Shown here: positions 1-8,359 of the stretch, in pieces | How the letters are laid out: every line of letters begins with the position of its first letter | How positions within the stretch are numbered: the first letter of the stretch is position 1 | Assembly: GCF_000758685.1 (NCBI RefSeq) | Contig: NZ_CP009286.1 | Location: 2,882,501 to 2,946,500 of the forward strand | DNA from: Paenibacillus stellifer | Lineage (GTDB): Bacteria; Bacillota; Bacilli; Paenibacillales; Paenibacillaceae | Reading direction: 5' to 3' | DNA: 64,000 nucleotides | Position numbers and translations under genes: made by a program | Notes under the pieces: model-generated | The model's input: the letters and a program-made list of their open reading frames with translations, nothing else | The model's database searches: none | Told to the model about the DNA's origin: nothing

Positions 1-259
1 GCGCATGCAAGGTTCCGAAGCTGCGGACAACCGCATCCGTCATGCCTCGCACCTCCTCATCCAGCGACACATCACCTTTGAACGTCTCAGCCGTTCCTCC
101 GGCAGACCGAATCATCGCTGCCGTCTCCAGCGCTTCAGCTTCCGATCTGGAATAATTAATCGCAACCGACGCTCCGCGCCGGGCAAGCTCAAGCGATACC
201 GCTCTGCCGATGCCCGTTCCTCCGCCCGTAACCAGAACAGTCCGTCCCCGTAACTCCAT
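1..259 (-). CDS. SDR family NAD(P)-dependent oxidoreductase, N-terminal part
   Basis: Only the first 86 codons lie in the window; the gene continues past the left edge. The ATG at 259 follows AAAGGAG at nine bases. Residues 11-18 read TGGGTGIG, the nucleotide-binding glycine motif of classical short-chain dehydrogenases, followed by the expected helix and an acidic/polar patch (NYSRSEAEA) typical of NADPH-preferring members. The catalytic Ser-Tyr-Lys lies outside, so the substrate cannot be inferred. It is divergent from a LysR regulator, a common regulator-target arrangement. Confidence 0.85.
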   Translation of the reverse strand, partial: MELRGRTVLVTGGGTGIGRAVSLELARRGASVAINYSRSEAEALETAAMIRSAGGTAETFKGDVSLDEEVRGMTDAVVRSFGTLHA

Positions 260-340
260 TTCTCATCTCTCCTTTAATATCCATGATTAGTAGAATCCTG
301 CTTCCTGCAAAAGTTATTGTAGCTCTTGAACATCATTATG

Positions 341-355
341 TATAATTGAATTATA
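341..355. promoter_or_regulatory. Palindrome in the LysR/SDR divergent region
   Basis: TATAATTGAATTATA is a perfect 7-1-7 inverted repeat and fits the T-N11-A outline of LysR-type operators. It lies about 60 bp upstream of the LysR start and 80 bp upstream of the SDR start. An AT-rich chance palindrome is possible, and it also contains a TATAAT that could be a -10 element. Confidence 0.4.
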
Positions 356-416
356 TAAAGAGTTAGTTCAAAAAAAATGAACTACAGGCCATTTGCCTAT
401 CGAAGAAGGAGCCGAT

Positions 417-1301
417 ATGGATCTTCGCGCGTTGCATACGTTTCATAGGATTGTGAAGCATGGCAGCTTCATTCGGGCTGCCGAAGAATTGAGTTATGCC
501 CAATCGACGGTTACGATGCAGATGCAGAAGCTGGAGGCGGAGCTTGGCATGCAGCTGTTCGAACGAGGGAAGACCATCCGGCTGACCGAAGCGGGAAGGC
601 TGCTGTCGGAGCGAAGCAGGCCGCTTCTGCAAAATATGGAGCGGCTCGAAGAAGAAATGGCCGGACTTACGCACGGCAGCTCCGGCCATATCCGGCTTGG
701 GGTGACGGAACCGACGGCAAGCTATCGTCTGCCAGCCGTCATCCGCTCTTTCACAGGCCGATATCCGGACGTGAAATTCTCGCTGATGTTCGGCAATACG
801 CCCCAGCTCAGCGAGCTGCTGCAGCGCGGCGAACTCGATCTGGCACTCTGCTCGGCTCCAGATACGGGGAGAACGCTCCATTTCGAACCGCTGTTTCGCG
901 AGGAGTTCGTCTTGCTGCTGCCGAAAGGGCATCCCCTGGAAGAACGACAAACGGTGTCGCCCGAGGATTTCGAGGGACACCGTCTGCTGGTTACTTCCGA
1001 TACATGTCCTTACCGCCGCAAGCTGGAGCTGATTTTGCGGGAAGCCGGAGGAATAGCTCCGGGTACAATGGAGATTGGGAGCATGACGGCACTCAAAGCC
1101 TACGTCGCCGAAGGACTCGGGATGGCGCTCGTTCCGAGAATTACCGTAGAGTCCGCTCCGCCAGGAACCGTGATCAGGGAGGTCACCGGTGGACTGGTGG
1201 AGATGACCTTCGGCATATTAAGCAGCATCTCCGTGGATCAGCTGAAGCCGGCCGGGTACCGTTTCGTTCATGCCCTTAGGGAGAAGCTTGGAGCCTGGTG
1301 A
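417..1301 (+). CDS. LysR family transcriptional regulator
   Basis: A 294-residue protein of standard LysR length. The N-terminal winged helix-turn-helix (residues 1-60: DLRALHTFHRIVKHGSF, then SYAQSTVTMQMQKLEAELG) binds DNA; the rest is the two-lobed effector-binding domain, beginning near HIRLGVTEPTASY. An upstream in-frame ATG at 393 exists, but the ATG at 417 has a proper GAAGGAG six bases ahead and matches the usual family start. It is divergent from the SDR gene, which is its most likely target together with itself. The effector is unknown. Confidence 0.92.
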   Translation: MDLRALHTFHRIVKHGSFIRAAEELSYAQSTVTMQMQKLEAELGMQLFERGKTIRLTEAGRLLSERSRPLLQNMERLEEEMAGLTHGSSGHIRLGVTEPTASYRLPAVIRSFTGRYPDVKFSLMFGNTPQLSELLQRGELDLALCSAPDTGRTLHFEPLFREEFVLLLPKGHPLEERQTVSPEDFEGHRLLVTSDTCPYRRKLELILREAGGIAPGTMEIGSMTALKAYVAEGLGMALVPRITVESAPPGTVIREVTGGLVEMTFGILSSISVDQLKPAGYRFVHALREKLGAW

Positions 1302-1320
1302 CCGAAGAGCGTTGATCGGC

Positions 1321-2307
1321 TTACTGAAAGCCCATGACCGGGTGCGGCACATAGGGCTCTTCCAGCCGGCGAATTTCGTCGTCCGTCAGCTGGACATCAA
1401 GCGCCGCCACGGCATCCTCCAGATGATGAGGCTTGGTCGCGCCGACAATCGGAGCGGTAACGGGCTTCTTCTGGAGCACCCAGGCCAATGCGACCTGCGC
1501 GCGGGGCAGACCCCGGCTCTCCGCGATTTCCTTCACAACTCCGGCAACCTTGCGGTCCGCTTCTTCCGCTACCGAATAGAGCAGCTTTCCGAATTTATCG
1601 GTTTCCGACCGGAAGCTTGTCTCATCCCAGTCGCGGGTCAGCTTGCCGCGGGCAAGCGGGCTCCAGGGAATGACGCCGATGTTCTCGGCTTCGCATAGCG
1701 GCAGCATCTCCCGCTCCTCTTCCCGGTAGAGGAGGTTCAGATAGTTCTGCATACTGACGAACCGGGTCCAGCCGTGGCGTTCCGCAGTGAACAGCGCCTT
1801 CTGGAACTGCCAGGCGTACATGGAGGAGGCTCCTATGTAGCGGGCTTTGCCGGCTTTGACCACATCATGAAGAGCTTCCATCGTCTCCTCGATCGGCGTA
1901 TTGTAGTCCCAGCGGTGAATCTGGTACAGATCCACATAATCCGTACCGAGACGCCGGAGGCTGTGATCGATTTCCGAGAGAATTGCCTTGCGGGACAAAC
2001 CGCCGCCATTCGGCCCTTTGCGCATTTACCCATGGACCTTGGTGGCGATGACAACCTCGTCCCGGCTGACCATATCCTTCAAAGCTCTGCCGACGATTTC
2101 CTCGCTGGAGCCATCCGAATACACATTCGCTGTATCGAAAAAATTAATGCCGAGGTCCAGCGCTTTTTTGATAAATGGCCGGCTCTGTTCCTCATTCAGT
2201 GACCATTCATGGTTGCCCCTTCCCGGTTCTCCGTAGCTCATGCACCCCAGAACGATCCGGGATACCTCCAGGCCGCTGCTGCCGAGTCTCGAATACTGCA
2301 TATTCAT
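1321..2307 (-). pseudogene. Aldo/keto reductase interrupted by one in-frame stop
   Basis: Two abutting reading frames in the same phase make up one full-length aldo/keto reductase of about 328 codons. The upstream part (2307-2026) starts MNMQYSRLGSSGLEV and carries the catalytic Asp58, Tyr63 and Lys90; the downstream part (2025-1321) carries the catalytic His in YQIHRWD and the NADPH-binding end (GATKPHHLEDAVAAL). They are separated by a single TAA at codon 94 between KVHG and MRKGPNGGG, where one base change from AAA (Lys) would explain it. An ATG follows the stop directly, so low-level restart is conceivable, but that product would lack three of the four catalytic residues. A sequencing error cannot be excluded. 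Confidence 0.85.
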
Positions 2308-2463
2308 CCTCCTCTACTAATATATGGTTTCGAGTCCCAGTTTAGCTCTGAAAGAAGAGAGGTGCAAGTTTTGGCCCCTTGATAGAAACCGCATACCCAT
2401 TTAATTTACATTTCATGTATAATGTTCAGGATTGTTTATAATCCAACGAAGCGAGGACCTTCC

Positions 2464-3636
2464 ATGATCAATGTAACGAAGCTGCTTACCGGTATGAAGG
2501 GTGAAGGAGACGATCTGCGATACTCGATTAAGCGGGACAGCAGACCGCACGGCGTTTCGGCGGGCAGAGGACCTGTTGTTGTATGGAACGCGACACAGGC
2601 CTGTAATCTGAGCTGCAAGCACTGCTATGCCGAGGCCTGTCCCGCATCTGGACCGAATGAGATGACGACTGAGGAAGCGAAAGCGTTTATTGAGGATTTG
2701 GCGGCTTTCCGCGCGCCTGTACTGCTGTTCTCGGGCGGTGAGCCGCTTATGCGAAAAGACGTGCTGGAGCTGATCGCCTATGCTTCCAGTAAGGGACTGC
2801 GGCCGGTAATATCTACGAACGGAACATTGATTACACCGGAGATGGCGAGCCGGCTGAAAGCCGCGGGCACCGGATATGTAGGCATCAGCCTGGACGGACT
2901 GTCGGAGCGGCATGATGAATTCAGAGGCCGGAGAGGAGCGTTCGAACGTTCGCTCGCCGGCATCCGGAACTGTCTGGACATCGGACAGAAGGTGGGCGTC
3001 CGGTTCACCATAAGCAGACATACCTATGACGATTTGGACGGTATCCTGGAGCTGATTGAACAAGAGAATATTCCGCGTGCCTGCTTCTATCACCTGGTCT
3101 ACTCCGGCAGAGGCAGCGGCCTCCAGCGGGAGGATGTGACCCACGAACAGTCGCGCAGTGCGCTGAACCGCATCATGGCGAAGGCGAGAGAGCTTCACGC
3201 CAAAGGGCGCAAGACCGAGCTGCTCACGGTGGACAACCATGCTGACGGCATCTATATTTATCAGAAAATGATGGAGCATGACCCGGACCGCGCAGCCGAG
3301 GCGCTGGACCTGCTCCGCCGCAATGGGGGCAACCGTTCCGGCATCGCAATCGGCTGCGTCGATTGGAACGGCAACGTGTATGCCGATCAGTTCACAAGAG
3401 ACGAAGCGGTAGGAAACATCAGAGAGAGCGCATTCAGCGAAATCTGGCGAGAAGCCTCTCACCCTCTCCTGGCGGGTCTTCGGGACCGGAAGCCGCTACT
3501 ACAGGGCAGATGCCGGGAATGCAATTGGCTGGACGTCTGCAACGGCAACTTCCGGGCGCGGGCAACCGCCACCGGCGATCTGTGGGGCGAAGACCCTTCC
3601 TGCTATTTAAGCGATCAGGAAATCGGAATCGGTTGA
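2464..3636 (+). CDS. nirJ1: Radical SAM tetrapyrrole enzyme, NirJ1/AhbC type
   Basis: A 390-residue radical SAM/SPASM protein. The opening MINVTKLLTG...GDDLRYS resembles the family of NirJ and AhbC, which act on side chains of didecarboxysiroheme. The SAM-binding cluster motif CNLSCKHC is at residues 47-54, with the GGE motif in LLFSGGEPL. The C-terminal cysteine set (CRECNWLDVC...C) should hold an auxiliary iron-sulfur cluster. The ATG at 2464 is chosen over an in-frame ATG at 2422 because the conserved start is here and a GAGG lies ahead. A TATAAT at 2418-2423 could be its -10. It is first in an operon with nirJ2 and a fused siroheme decarboxylase. Whether it ends in heme b or a heme d1-like cofactor is open. 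Confidence 0.85.
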   Translation: MINVTKLLTGMKGEGDDLRYSIKRDSRPHGVSAGRGPVVVWNATQACNLSCKHCYAEACPASGPNEMTTEEAKAFIEDLAAFRAPVLLFSGGEPLMRKDVLELIAYASSKGLRPVISTNGTLITPEMASRLKAAGTGYVGISLDGLSERHDEFRGRRGAFERSLAGIRNCLDIGQKVGVRFTISRHTYDDLDGILELIEQENIPRACFYHLVYSGRGSGLQREDVTHEQSRSALNRIMAKARELHAKGRKTELLTVDNHADGIYIYQKMMEHDPDRAAEALDLLRRNGGNRSGIAIGCVDWNGNVYADQFTRDEAVGNIRESAFSEIWREASHPLLAGLRDRKPLLQGRCRECNWLDVCNGNFRARATATGDLWGEDPSCYLSDQEIGIG

Positions 3637-3664
3637 CCAATCTCCGTCAGAAAGGTGATCTTAG

Positions 3665-4666
3665 ATGCTAATATCCTGGAATGTCACCAAACGCTGCAAT
3701 TTGTACTGTGAACACTGCTATCGCGATTCTGGCCCGGATTCACCGATTGATTCACAGCTGAGCACGGAGGAAGGCAAGCTGCTTATTACGCAGATTCGCG
3801 ATGCCGGATTCCGGCTGCTTATCTTAAGCGGCGGAGAGCCTCTGATCCGCGAGGATCTCACCGAGCTTGTTGCCTTCGCATCTTCAGTGGGACTTCGTCC
3901 GGCGCTTGGGAGCAACGGTACGCTGCTGACGGCGGACAAAGCCGCAGAGCTTAAGAGAGCGGGACTCGGCGGAATTGCCATCAGTCTCGACAGCGCCGAT
4001 CCGGAGCATCATAACCGGTTCCGCAATGCTTCCGAGGGCTGGCAGCAAGCGGTGCAGGGCATTAAATATGCCCAAGAGGCCGGGCTTCGCGTGCAGATTA
4101 ATATGACGCTGACCGAAGAGAACACGGAACATTTCGAGCAGGTAGCCAAGCTGGCAGAAGAGCTTAAGGTGGCATCGTTACATCCGTTCTTCCTTGTGCC
4201 CACGGGCAGAGGAATACAGATTGAAGAGGAGAGCCTGAAGCGGGACCGGTATTACTCGGTTCTCCGGAATGTCCTATCCTTGCAGAAATCGTCATCGCTT
4301 GAAATCAAACCAACCTGTGCTCCCCAGTTCATGCCGCTGGCGAAATCGATGGGGCTAGAGATGCGTTACACGCGGGGCTGCCTCGCCGGTGTTGCGTATT
4401 GCTCCATCCTGCCTGACGGGGATGTTCATGTCTGCCCATATTTGCCTGTCAAAGCGGGGAATGTCCGGGAGCAGTCTTTCGATACGATCTGGAGAGAAAG
4501 TCCTGTTTTTCACCAACTACGAAACTTCGAAAAATATGCGGGAGCCTGCGGCTCCTGCCCTGATGTCGGCATCTGCGGAGGCTGCCGTGCCCGTTCCTTC
4601 TACTACAGCGGAGGCAATCTGATGGCCGAAGAACCCTGGTGCTACAAAAGAGAACTGGCTCTATAG
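3665..4666 (+). CDS. nirJ2: Radical SAM tetrapyrrole enzyme, NirJ2/AhbD type
   Basis: A 333-residue radical SAM protein beginning directly with the core fold: MLISWNVTKRCNLYCEHC places the three cluster cysteines at residues 11, 15 and 18. GGE (LILSGGEPLI), a SAM-contacting SLDSADPEHH strand and a C-terminal SPASM-like set (CGSCPDVGICGGCRAR...WC) follow. AhbD oxidatively decarboxylates the propionates of Fe-coproporphyrin to give heme; NirJ2 is the related enzyme annotated in Firmicutes. The start has AAAGGTGAT upstream, 28 bases after nirJ1. This enzyme is related to, but clearly distinct from, its upstream neighbour, consistent with successive steps. Confidence 0.83.
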   Translation: MLISWNVTKRCNLYCEHCYRDSGPDSPIDSQLSTEEGKLLITQIRDAGFRLLILSGGEPLIREDLTELVAFASSVGLRPALGSNGTLLTADKAAELKRAGLGGIAISLDSADPEHHNRFRNASEGWQQAVQGIKYAQEAGLRVQINMTLTEENTEHFEQVAKLAEELKVASLHPFFLVPTGRGIQIEEESLKRDRYYSVLRNVLSLQKSSSLEIKPTCAPQFMPLAKSMGLEMRYTRGCLAGVAYCSILPDGDVHVCPYLPVKAGNVREQSFDTIWRESPVFHQLRNFEKYAGACGSCPDVGICGGCRARSFYYSGGNLMAEEPWCYKRELAL

Positions 4667-4680
4667 AAGGGAGGGCGGAC

Positions 4681-5664
4681 ATGCCTCTGGATTTGGCTGA
4701 CAAGAAGCTGCTGAACCGTCTTCAGATCGGACTTCCACTTGTGAAACGGCCATGGGACTCCTTCGAGGACGAGCTTCAGCTTCAATATGAAGACATTCGG
4801 AAGCGATTGGAACGGTTGCAGCAGGAAGGTATAATCCGCCGGATCGGCGGCGTGTTTAACCCTTCCGCCCTCGGATACCGGGGGTGTCTGTACGCAATGG
4901 AGGTTGACGAATCCCGCTTTGCTCATACGGCGGCCGTAGTGAACCGGTTTAAGGGCGTCACGCATAATTACCGCCGCCGGAACCGGCTGAATATGTGGTT
5001 CACGCTGTCCTCCCGATTTGAGGAAGATCGGACGGCCATTCTGAGCGAGATCGGGGAAGCAGCCGGACATACCGGGATCTATGCTTTTCCTACCAAAAGA
5101 GTGTTCAAGCTGAGGGTATTTCTGAACATGGAGGAGCAAGGCGCGGACGGCGAACGGAGCGGCAGTGCCAGCAAGCCCTTGCTTCACCCGGCAACGGACG
5201 TGAACTGGGAGCATAGAGATTGGGAACTGATCCGTGAGCTTCAAGGCAGTCTTCCGCTCTCAGAGCTGCCCTTTGACGAAATCTCGGCCCGCATCGGCTG
5301 TGAACCGGAGGAAGTTCTCGAAAGGCTGCAGCGGCTTCATTCCGCCGGGGCACTTAAGCGGATCGCCGCAGTTCTGATGCACCGTCAGGCCGGTTACACT
5401 GCCAACGGGCTGTTCGTCGCCGAGGTTCCCGAAGAGGTGCTGGAGAAGGCGGGAACCCGTCTGGCGGGCCATACGGAAGTGAGCCACTGCTACGAGCGGC
5501 AGGCGTATCCCGAATGGCCGTACAATCTATACGCCATGATTCACGGTACGGATGAGAGAATTGTGCGGTCTGTCGCCGAAGAGTTTGCCCTGAAGGAAGG
5601 CATCGGAAAGTACGAGCTTCTGTTCAGCACAGCGGAGTTGAAGAAGACAAGCTTTACGATTTAG
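4681..5664 (+). CDS. Siroheme decarboxylase, fused AhbA-AhbB (NirD-NirL) type
   Basis: 327 residues made of two Lrp/AsnC-like halves. Each half has a winged helix followed by a ligand-binding domain: residues 1-155 contain GVTHNYRRRNRLNMWFTL, and residues 175-327 contain EVSHCYERQAYPEWPYNLYAM, the signature segments of AhbA and AhbB/NirDL. Such proteins remove the C12 and C18 acetate carboxyls of siroheme to give didecarboxysiroheme, the substrate of the NirJ/AhbC step. The ATG at 4681 follows GGGAGGGC and lies just after the nirJ2 stop. The Lrp-like fold would mislead an automatic annotation to transcription regulator; the HNY and HCYER motifs argue for the enzyme. Confidence 0.85.
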   Translation: MPLDLADKKLLNRLQIGLPLVKRPWDSFEDELQLQYEDIRKRLERLQQEGIIRRIGGVFNPSALGYRGCLYAMEVDESRFAHTAAVVNRFKGVTHNYRRRNRLNMWFTLSSRFEEDRTAILSEIGEAAGHTGIYAFPTKRVFKLRVFLNMEEQGADGERSGSASKPLLHPATDVNWEHRDWELIRELQGSLPLSELPFDEISARIGCEPEEVLERLQRLHSAGALKRIAAVLMHRQAGYTANGLFVAEVPEEVLEKAGTRLAGHTEVSHCYERQAYPEWPYNLYAMIHGTDERIVRSVAEEFALKEGIGKYELLFSTAELKKTSFTI

Positions 5665-5720
5665 TGCGGCATGTGAGCGAGTATCTGCTCATCCGTTATT
5701 TGGAAAGAGGCGGGAACATC

Positions 5721-6122
5721 ATGAAACGCGGAGACTGGCTGATCATTATGATCGGGTTGCTGATTGCAGGCTCGATCTATGGAATTCGATGGGTAACTAT
5801 GGATCATAGCGAGTATCGCCCCGGAGAGCTTGCGGCCAAAATATTGGTGGACGGCAAGCTGTACCGGGACGTTTCGCTTACTAAGGATACGCAGTATATA
5901 CACATTCGAACGTCATTTGGACATAATACGCTTAAAGTGTATAATTACGGGATTCAGATGGTACAGTCGGACGCTCCGAAGACGATCGCTCTGGACATGG
6001 GCTTTAAATCTAAGCCTTATCAGCAAATCATTTGCATCCCAAATCGGGTATATGTGGAAGTGTATAACCCGCATCGGAGCTCCTCGGAGAATGAGATCGA
6101 CGGCGTTATCCATCCCGGATAA
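5721..6122 (+). CDS. NusG domain II-like membrane-anchored protein
   Basis: A 133-residue protein with one N-terminal membrane segment (residues 5-22, WLIIMIGLLIAGSIYGI) and an extracytoplasmic beta domain with the pattern of NusG domain II proteins (VDGKLYRDVSLTKD, then a closing CIPNRVYVEV). The role is unknown; such domains often sit beside quinone, heme or FMN-related genes. The ATG at 5721 follows AGAGGCGGG; it starts 56 bases after the siroheme decarboxylase stop and could be co-transcribed with the tetrapyrrole genes. Confidence 0.65.
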   Translation: MKRGDWLIIMIGLLIAGSIYGIRWVTMDHSEYRPGELAAKILVDGKLYRDVSLTKDTQYIHIRTSFGHNTLKVYNYGIQMVQSDAPKTIALDMGFKSKPYQQIICIPNRVYVEVYNPHRSSSENEIDGVIHPG

Positions 6123-6160
6123 GCCAACCAACAGGCCTTTTGCATCATACACAGCCATTA

Positions 6161-6195
6161 ACGGACTGGCGTATGAAGCGGAAGGCCGTTTTTCT
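6161..6195 (+). terminator. Weak rho-independent terminator candidate
   Basis: AACGG at 6161-6165 can pair with CCGTT at 6187-6191, followed by a short T run. The stem is only five pairs plus two beyond a mismatch, so it may merely attenuate transcription from the tetrapyrrole operon. Confidence 0.3.
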
Positions 6196-6205
6196 CGCAA
6201 TTTGA

Positions 6206-6219
6206 GGACATATGTCCTT
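6206..6219. promoter_or_regulatory. Perfect 14-bp palindrome upstream of the yeiL operon
   Basis: AGGACATATGTCCT reads identically on both strands. It lies about 60 bp before the first gene of an operon that encodes a Crp/Fnr-family regulator, so autoregulation through this site is a reasonable inference. It does not match the consensus TGTGA-N6-TCACA. Confidence 0.45.
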
Positions 6220-6278
6220 CACGTCAGGTTTAAGATCGCTTTAAATAAGAGCAGAGCATAAATAAAGGAGAGACTACC

Positions 6279-6704
6279 ATGAGGGGATTATTACTGGCTC
6301 TGCTGGGGGGCGCCTGCATTACGCTGCAGGGGGTGGCGAACGCTCAAATCAGCCGGGATATCGGGACTTGGCAGGCGGCAACGATTACGCAGCTGACCGG
6401 CTTTCTTATTTCACTGCTGATTCTGCTGTTCACCCGCGACCGTAAGCAAGGTTGGGCCAAACGCGTAAATCCGCTGTACATCACGGGAGGCGGCTTTGCG
6501 GCGATCATTATTTTCAGCGAGGTAACTGCAATTAAGGGAGTCGGGGTAACGCTGACGGTCTCCGCGCTGCTGATTGCCCAGCTGCTGCTGACTTTTCTGA
6601 TCGACACGAAAGGATGGTTCGGCGTCCTGAAGCGCACGATGAGGCTGCCTCAGTTCATCGGCCTCGGTATGATGGTCGCGGGTGTTATCATCCTGAAATT
6701 CTGA
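6279..6704 (+). CDS. Small DMT-superfamily transporter, YdcZ type
   Basis: A 141-residue membrane protein with four or five hydrophobic segments (GLLLALLGGACITLQG, LTGFLISLLILLFT, GGGFAAIIIFSEV, LLIAQLLLTFLID, IGLGMMVAGVIIL). This matches the half-size YdcZ (DUF606) branch of the drug/metabolite transporters, usually expressed as pairs of unequal subunits. A second member lies one gene downstream, so the two probably form a heterodimer. The start follows AAAGGAGAGAC. The substrate is not deducible. Confidence 0.75.
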   Translation: MRGLLLALLGGACITLQGVANAQISRDIGTWQAATITQLTGFLISLLILLFTRDRKQGWAKRVNPLYITGGGFAAIIIFSEVTAIKGVGVTLTVSALLIAQLLLTFLIDTKGWFGVLKRTMRLPQFIGLGMMVAGVIILKF

Positions 6705-6765
6705 TACGATGGGAAGAACGCCGTTCAGGCGGAAGACTACTCACAATTGGAGTTGAGGGCGACAG

Positions 6766-7464
6766 ATGAAGGAAATCCAAGATTCCGCGCAGCTTCAGGC
6801 CTATATGAACCAATACGGATTTCAGAATATTTTTAACGAGCAATTGAAGTCTTCCATGACTTTGTACGATTTTGAACGGGGAGAGCTGGTCTGTTCCCAG
6901 GGCGATCTCGCGGAATCACTGTATATTCTGGTCAAGGGAAAAATCAAGGTATTCACCACCTCGCCGGAAGGCCGGTCGCTTATTCTGAATTTCACCACGC
7001 CGGTCGAGGTGATCGGAGATATCGAGTACGTTCAGAACATCAAAATCATGAACACGGTTGAAGCGGTGACACCGGTTCAAATGATCGGTGTGCCTTGTCG
7101 GCTGATGCGTAAGTACGGACAGGATTCCCCGGCGCTGCTTAGCTTTCTGCTGGATGTCATTACCCGCAAGTTCCATCAGAAGAACAACACGCTGCGCTTT
7201 AATCTTTTGTACCCGGTGGAGGTCCGTCTGGCCAGCTATCTGCTGTCGGTTACGTACGATGACTCGGACCCGGGGTATCAAGGCAAGCTCAGTACGCTCG
7301 TCTTGACGGATGTGGCCAATCTGATCGGCACGAGTTACCGCCATTTGAACCGGACGATCCGCAAGATGTGCCAAGACGGTCTGATCATCCGCAGCAAAGG
7401 GTTTCTTATCGTGAAGGACAGAGAAGGACTCAGCCGGATCGCCGACAAAAACATTTACGAATAG
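6766..7464 (+). CDS. yeiL: Crp/Fnr family transcriptional regulator, YeiL-like
   Basis: A 232-residue protein with an N-terminal cyclic-nucleotide-binding-like barrel (residues 30-125; YILVKGKIKVFTTSPEGRSL, then GDIEYV) and a C-terminal winged helix (GTSYRHLNRTIRKMCQDGLI). The C-terminal region resembles E. coli YeiL (SYRHL, DGL, IKSKGFLI). The glutamate and arginine needed to bind cAMP are not evident, so the signal is probably something else. It lies between the two YdcZ-type genes in one operon and probably controls it through the palindrome at 6206. Confidence 0.8.
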   Translation: MKEIQDSAQLQAYMNQYGFQNIFNEQLKSSMTLYDFERGELVCSQGDLAESLYILVKGKIKVFTTSPEGRSLILNFTTPVEVIGDIEYVQNIKIMNTVEAVTPVQMIGVPCRLMRKYGQDSPALLSFLLDVITRKFHQKNNTLRFNLLYPVEVRLASYLLSVTYDDSDPGYQGKLSTLVLTDVANLIGTSYRHLNRTIRKMCQDGLIIRSKGFLIVKDREGLSRIADKNIYE

Positions 7465-7475
7465 GAGAAATCAAG

Positions 7476-7928
7476 ATGATTCAGGGATTGCTTCTCGCCA
7501 TACTGGCGGGATCGCTGGTCAGTCTGCAGACGATATTTAACAGTAAGGTCAATGAACATACAGGCTCCTGGTCCACGACAACACTTGTCCTCTTCATGGG
7601 GTTCGCAGCTTCGCTTCTGTTCGGCATTATCTTTGAGGGGGGCGGGCTGTTCACGCTAAGTCATATGAAGCCCTGGTATTGGATAAGCGGAGCAATCGGC
7701 GTGGGCGTTGTGATCTGCCTGACCTTGTCCATCCGTATGCTGGGACCAACCTACGCAGTATCCGTCGTGCTGACCGCACAGCTCGGCTGTGCGCTGCTTT
7801 GGGACTCGCTTGGATTGATGGGCCTGGATAAGGTGCCGTTTACTTCTCAGCAGCTGATCGGAGTGCTTGTCATTATCGGCGGAATTCTGGTATTCAAATT
7901 GGGAGGAAGGGAGAGACAGACGGCATGA
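7476..7928 (+). CDS. Small DMT-superfamily transporter, YdcZ type, second subunit
   Basis: A 150-residue hydrophobic protein (GLLLAILAGSLVSLQTIFNSK, TLVLFMGFAASLLFGII, GAIGVGVVICLTL, VVLTAQLGCALLWDSLG, GVLVIIGGILVF) that is homologous to the gene at 6279 but clearly divergent from it. Its start ATG at 7476 has TAGGAGAAA ahead and comes 11 bases after the yeiL stop; its end overlaps the Nudix gene by ATGA. Pairing of two short YdcZ proteins suggests an asymmetric dimer. Confidence 0.75.
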   Translation: MIQGLLLAILAGSLVSLQTIFNSKVNEHTGSWSTTTLVLFMGFAASLLFGIIFEGGGLFTLSHMKPWYWISGAIGVGVVICLTLSIRMLGPTYAVSVVLTAQLGCALLWDSLGLMGLDKVPFTSQQLIGVLVIIGGILVFKLGGRERQTA

Positions 7929-8329
7929 GCTTGAACATTATTGATAAAATCGCATGGATTCGCCTGGATCAAGGCCGGCTGCTGTGCGCACGCTCCAAGG
8001 GTAAGGATATGTATTATCTCCCAGGGGGCAAAAGAGAGCCTGGCGAAAGCGACCAAGAGGCGCTGATCCGCGAGGTGTGGGAGGAGCTGACGGTACGCAT
8101 CGTGCCGGACAGCATCGTGCATTATGGAACGTTCACAGCGGCGGCTCACGGCAAGACGGAAGGCACCACAGTCTCCATGACCTGCTATACCGGTGATTAT
8201 GAAGGAAATCTGGAGGCGGCTTCCGAGATTGAAGAACTGACATGGCTTACCTACAGTGACCGTGATCAAGTATCGGCTGCCAGCCAGTTGATTTTCGACC
8301 GGTTGCGTGAAGAAGGGCTCTTGTCATAA
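7925..8329 (+). CDS. Nudix hydrolase
   Basis: 134 residues. The Nudix box is intact in its metal-binding part: Gly35, Glu41, then REVWEE at 49-54; the usual Gly after the EE pair is Thr56. It should hydrolyse a nucleoside diphosphate linked to another moiety; the substrate is unknown. The start overlaps the transporter stop (ATGA), so it is translationally coupled and probably part of the same physiological unit. Confidence 0.88.
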   Translation: MSLNIIDKIAWIRLDQGRLLCARSKGKDMYYLPGGKREPGESDQEALIREVWEELTVRIVPDSIVHYGTFTAAAHGKTEGTTVSMTCYTGDYEGNLEAASEIEELTWLTYSDRDQVSAASQLIFDRLREEGLLS

Positions 8330-8359
8330 AATGGAATCGTAAGAGGGAGGAGGAACCTC

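Noticed and set aside
2413-3462. Long minus-strand open frame (about 349 codons) opposite the nirJ1 gene
   Set aside because: It mirrors a clearly conserved radical SAM gene, has no recognisable domain or ribosome site, and reads as an antisense shadow.
4681-5664. Reading as an Lrp/AsnC transcription regulator
   Set aside because: The HNY and HCYER segments and the radical SAM neighbours fit a fused siroheme decarboxylase better.
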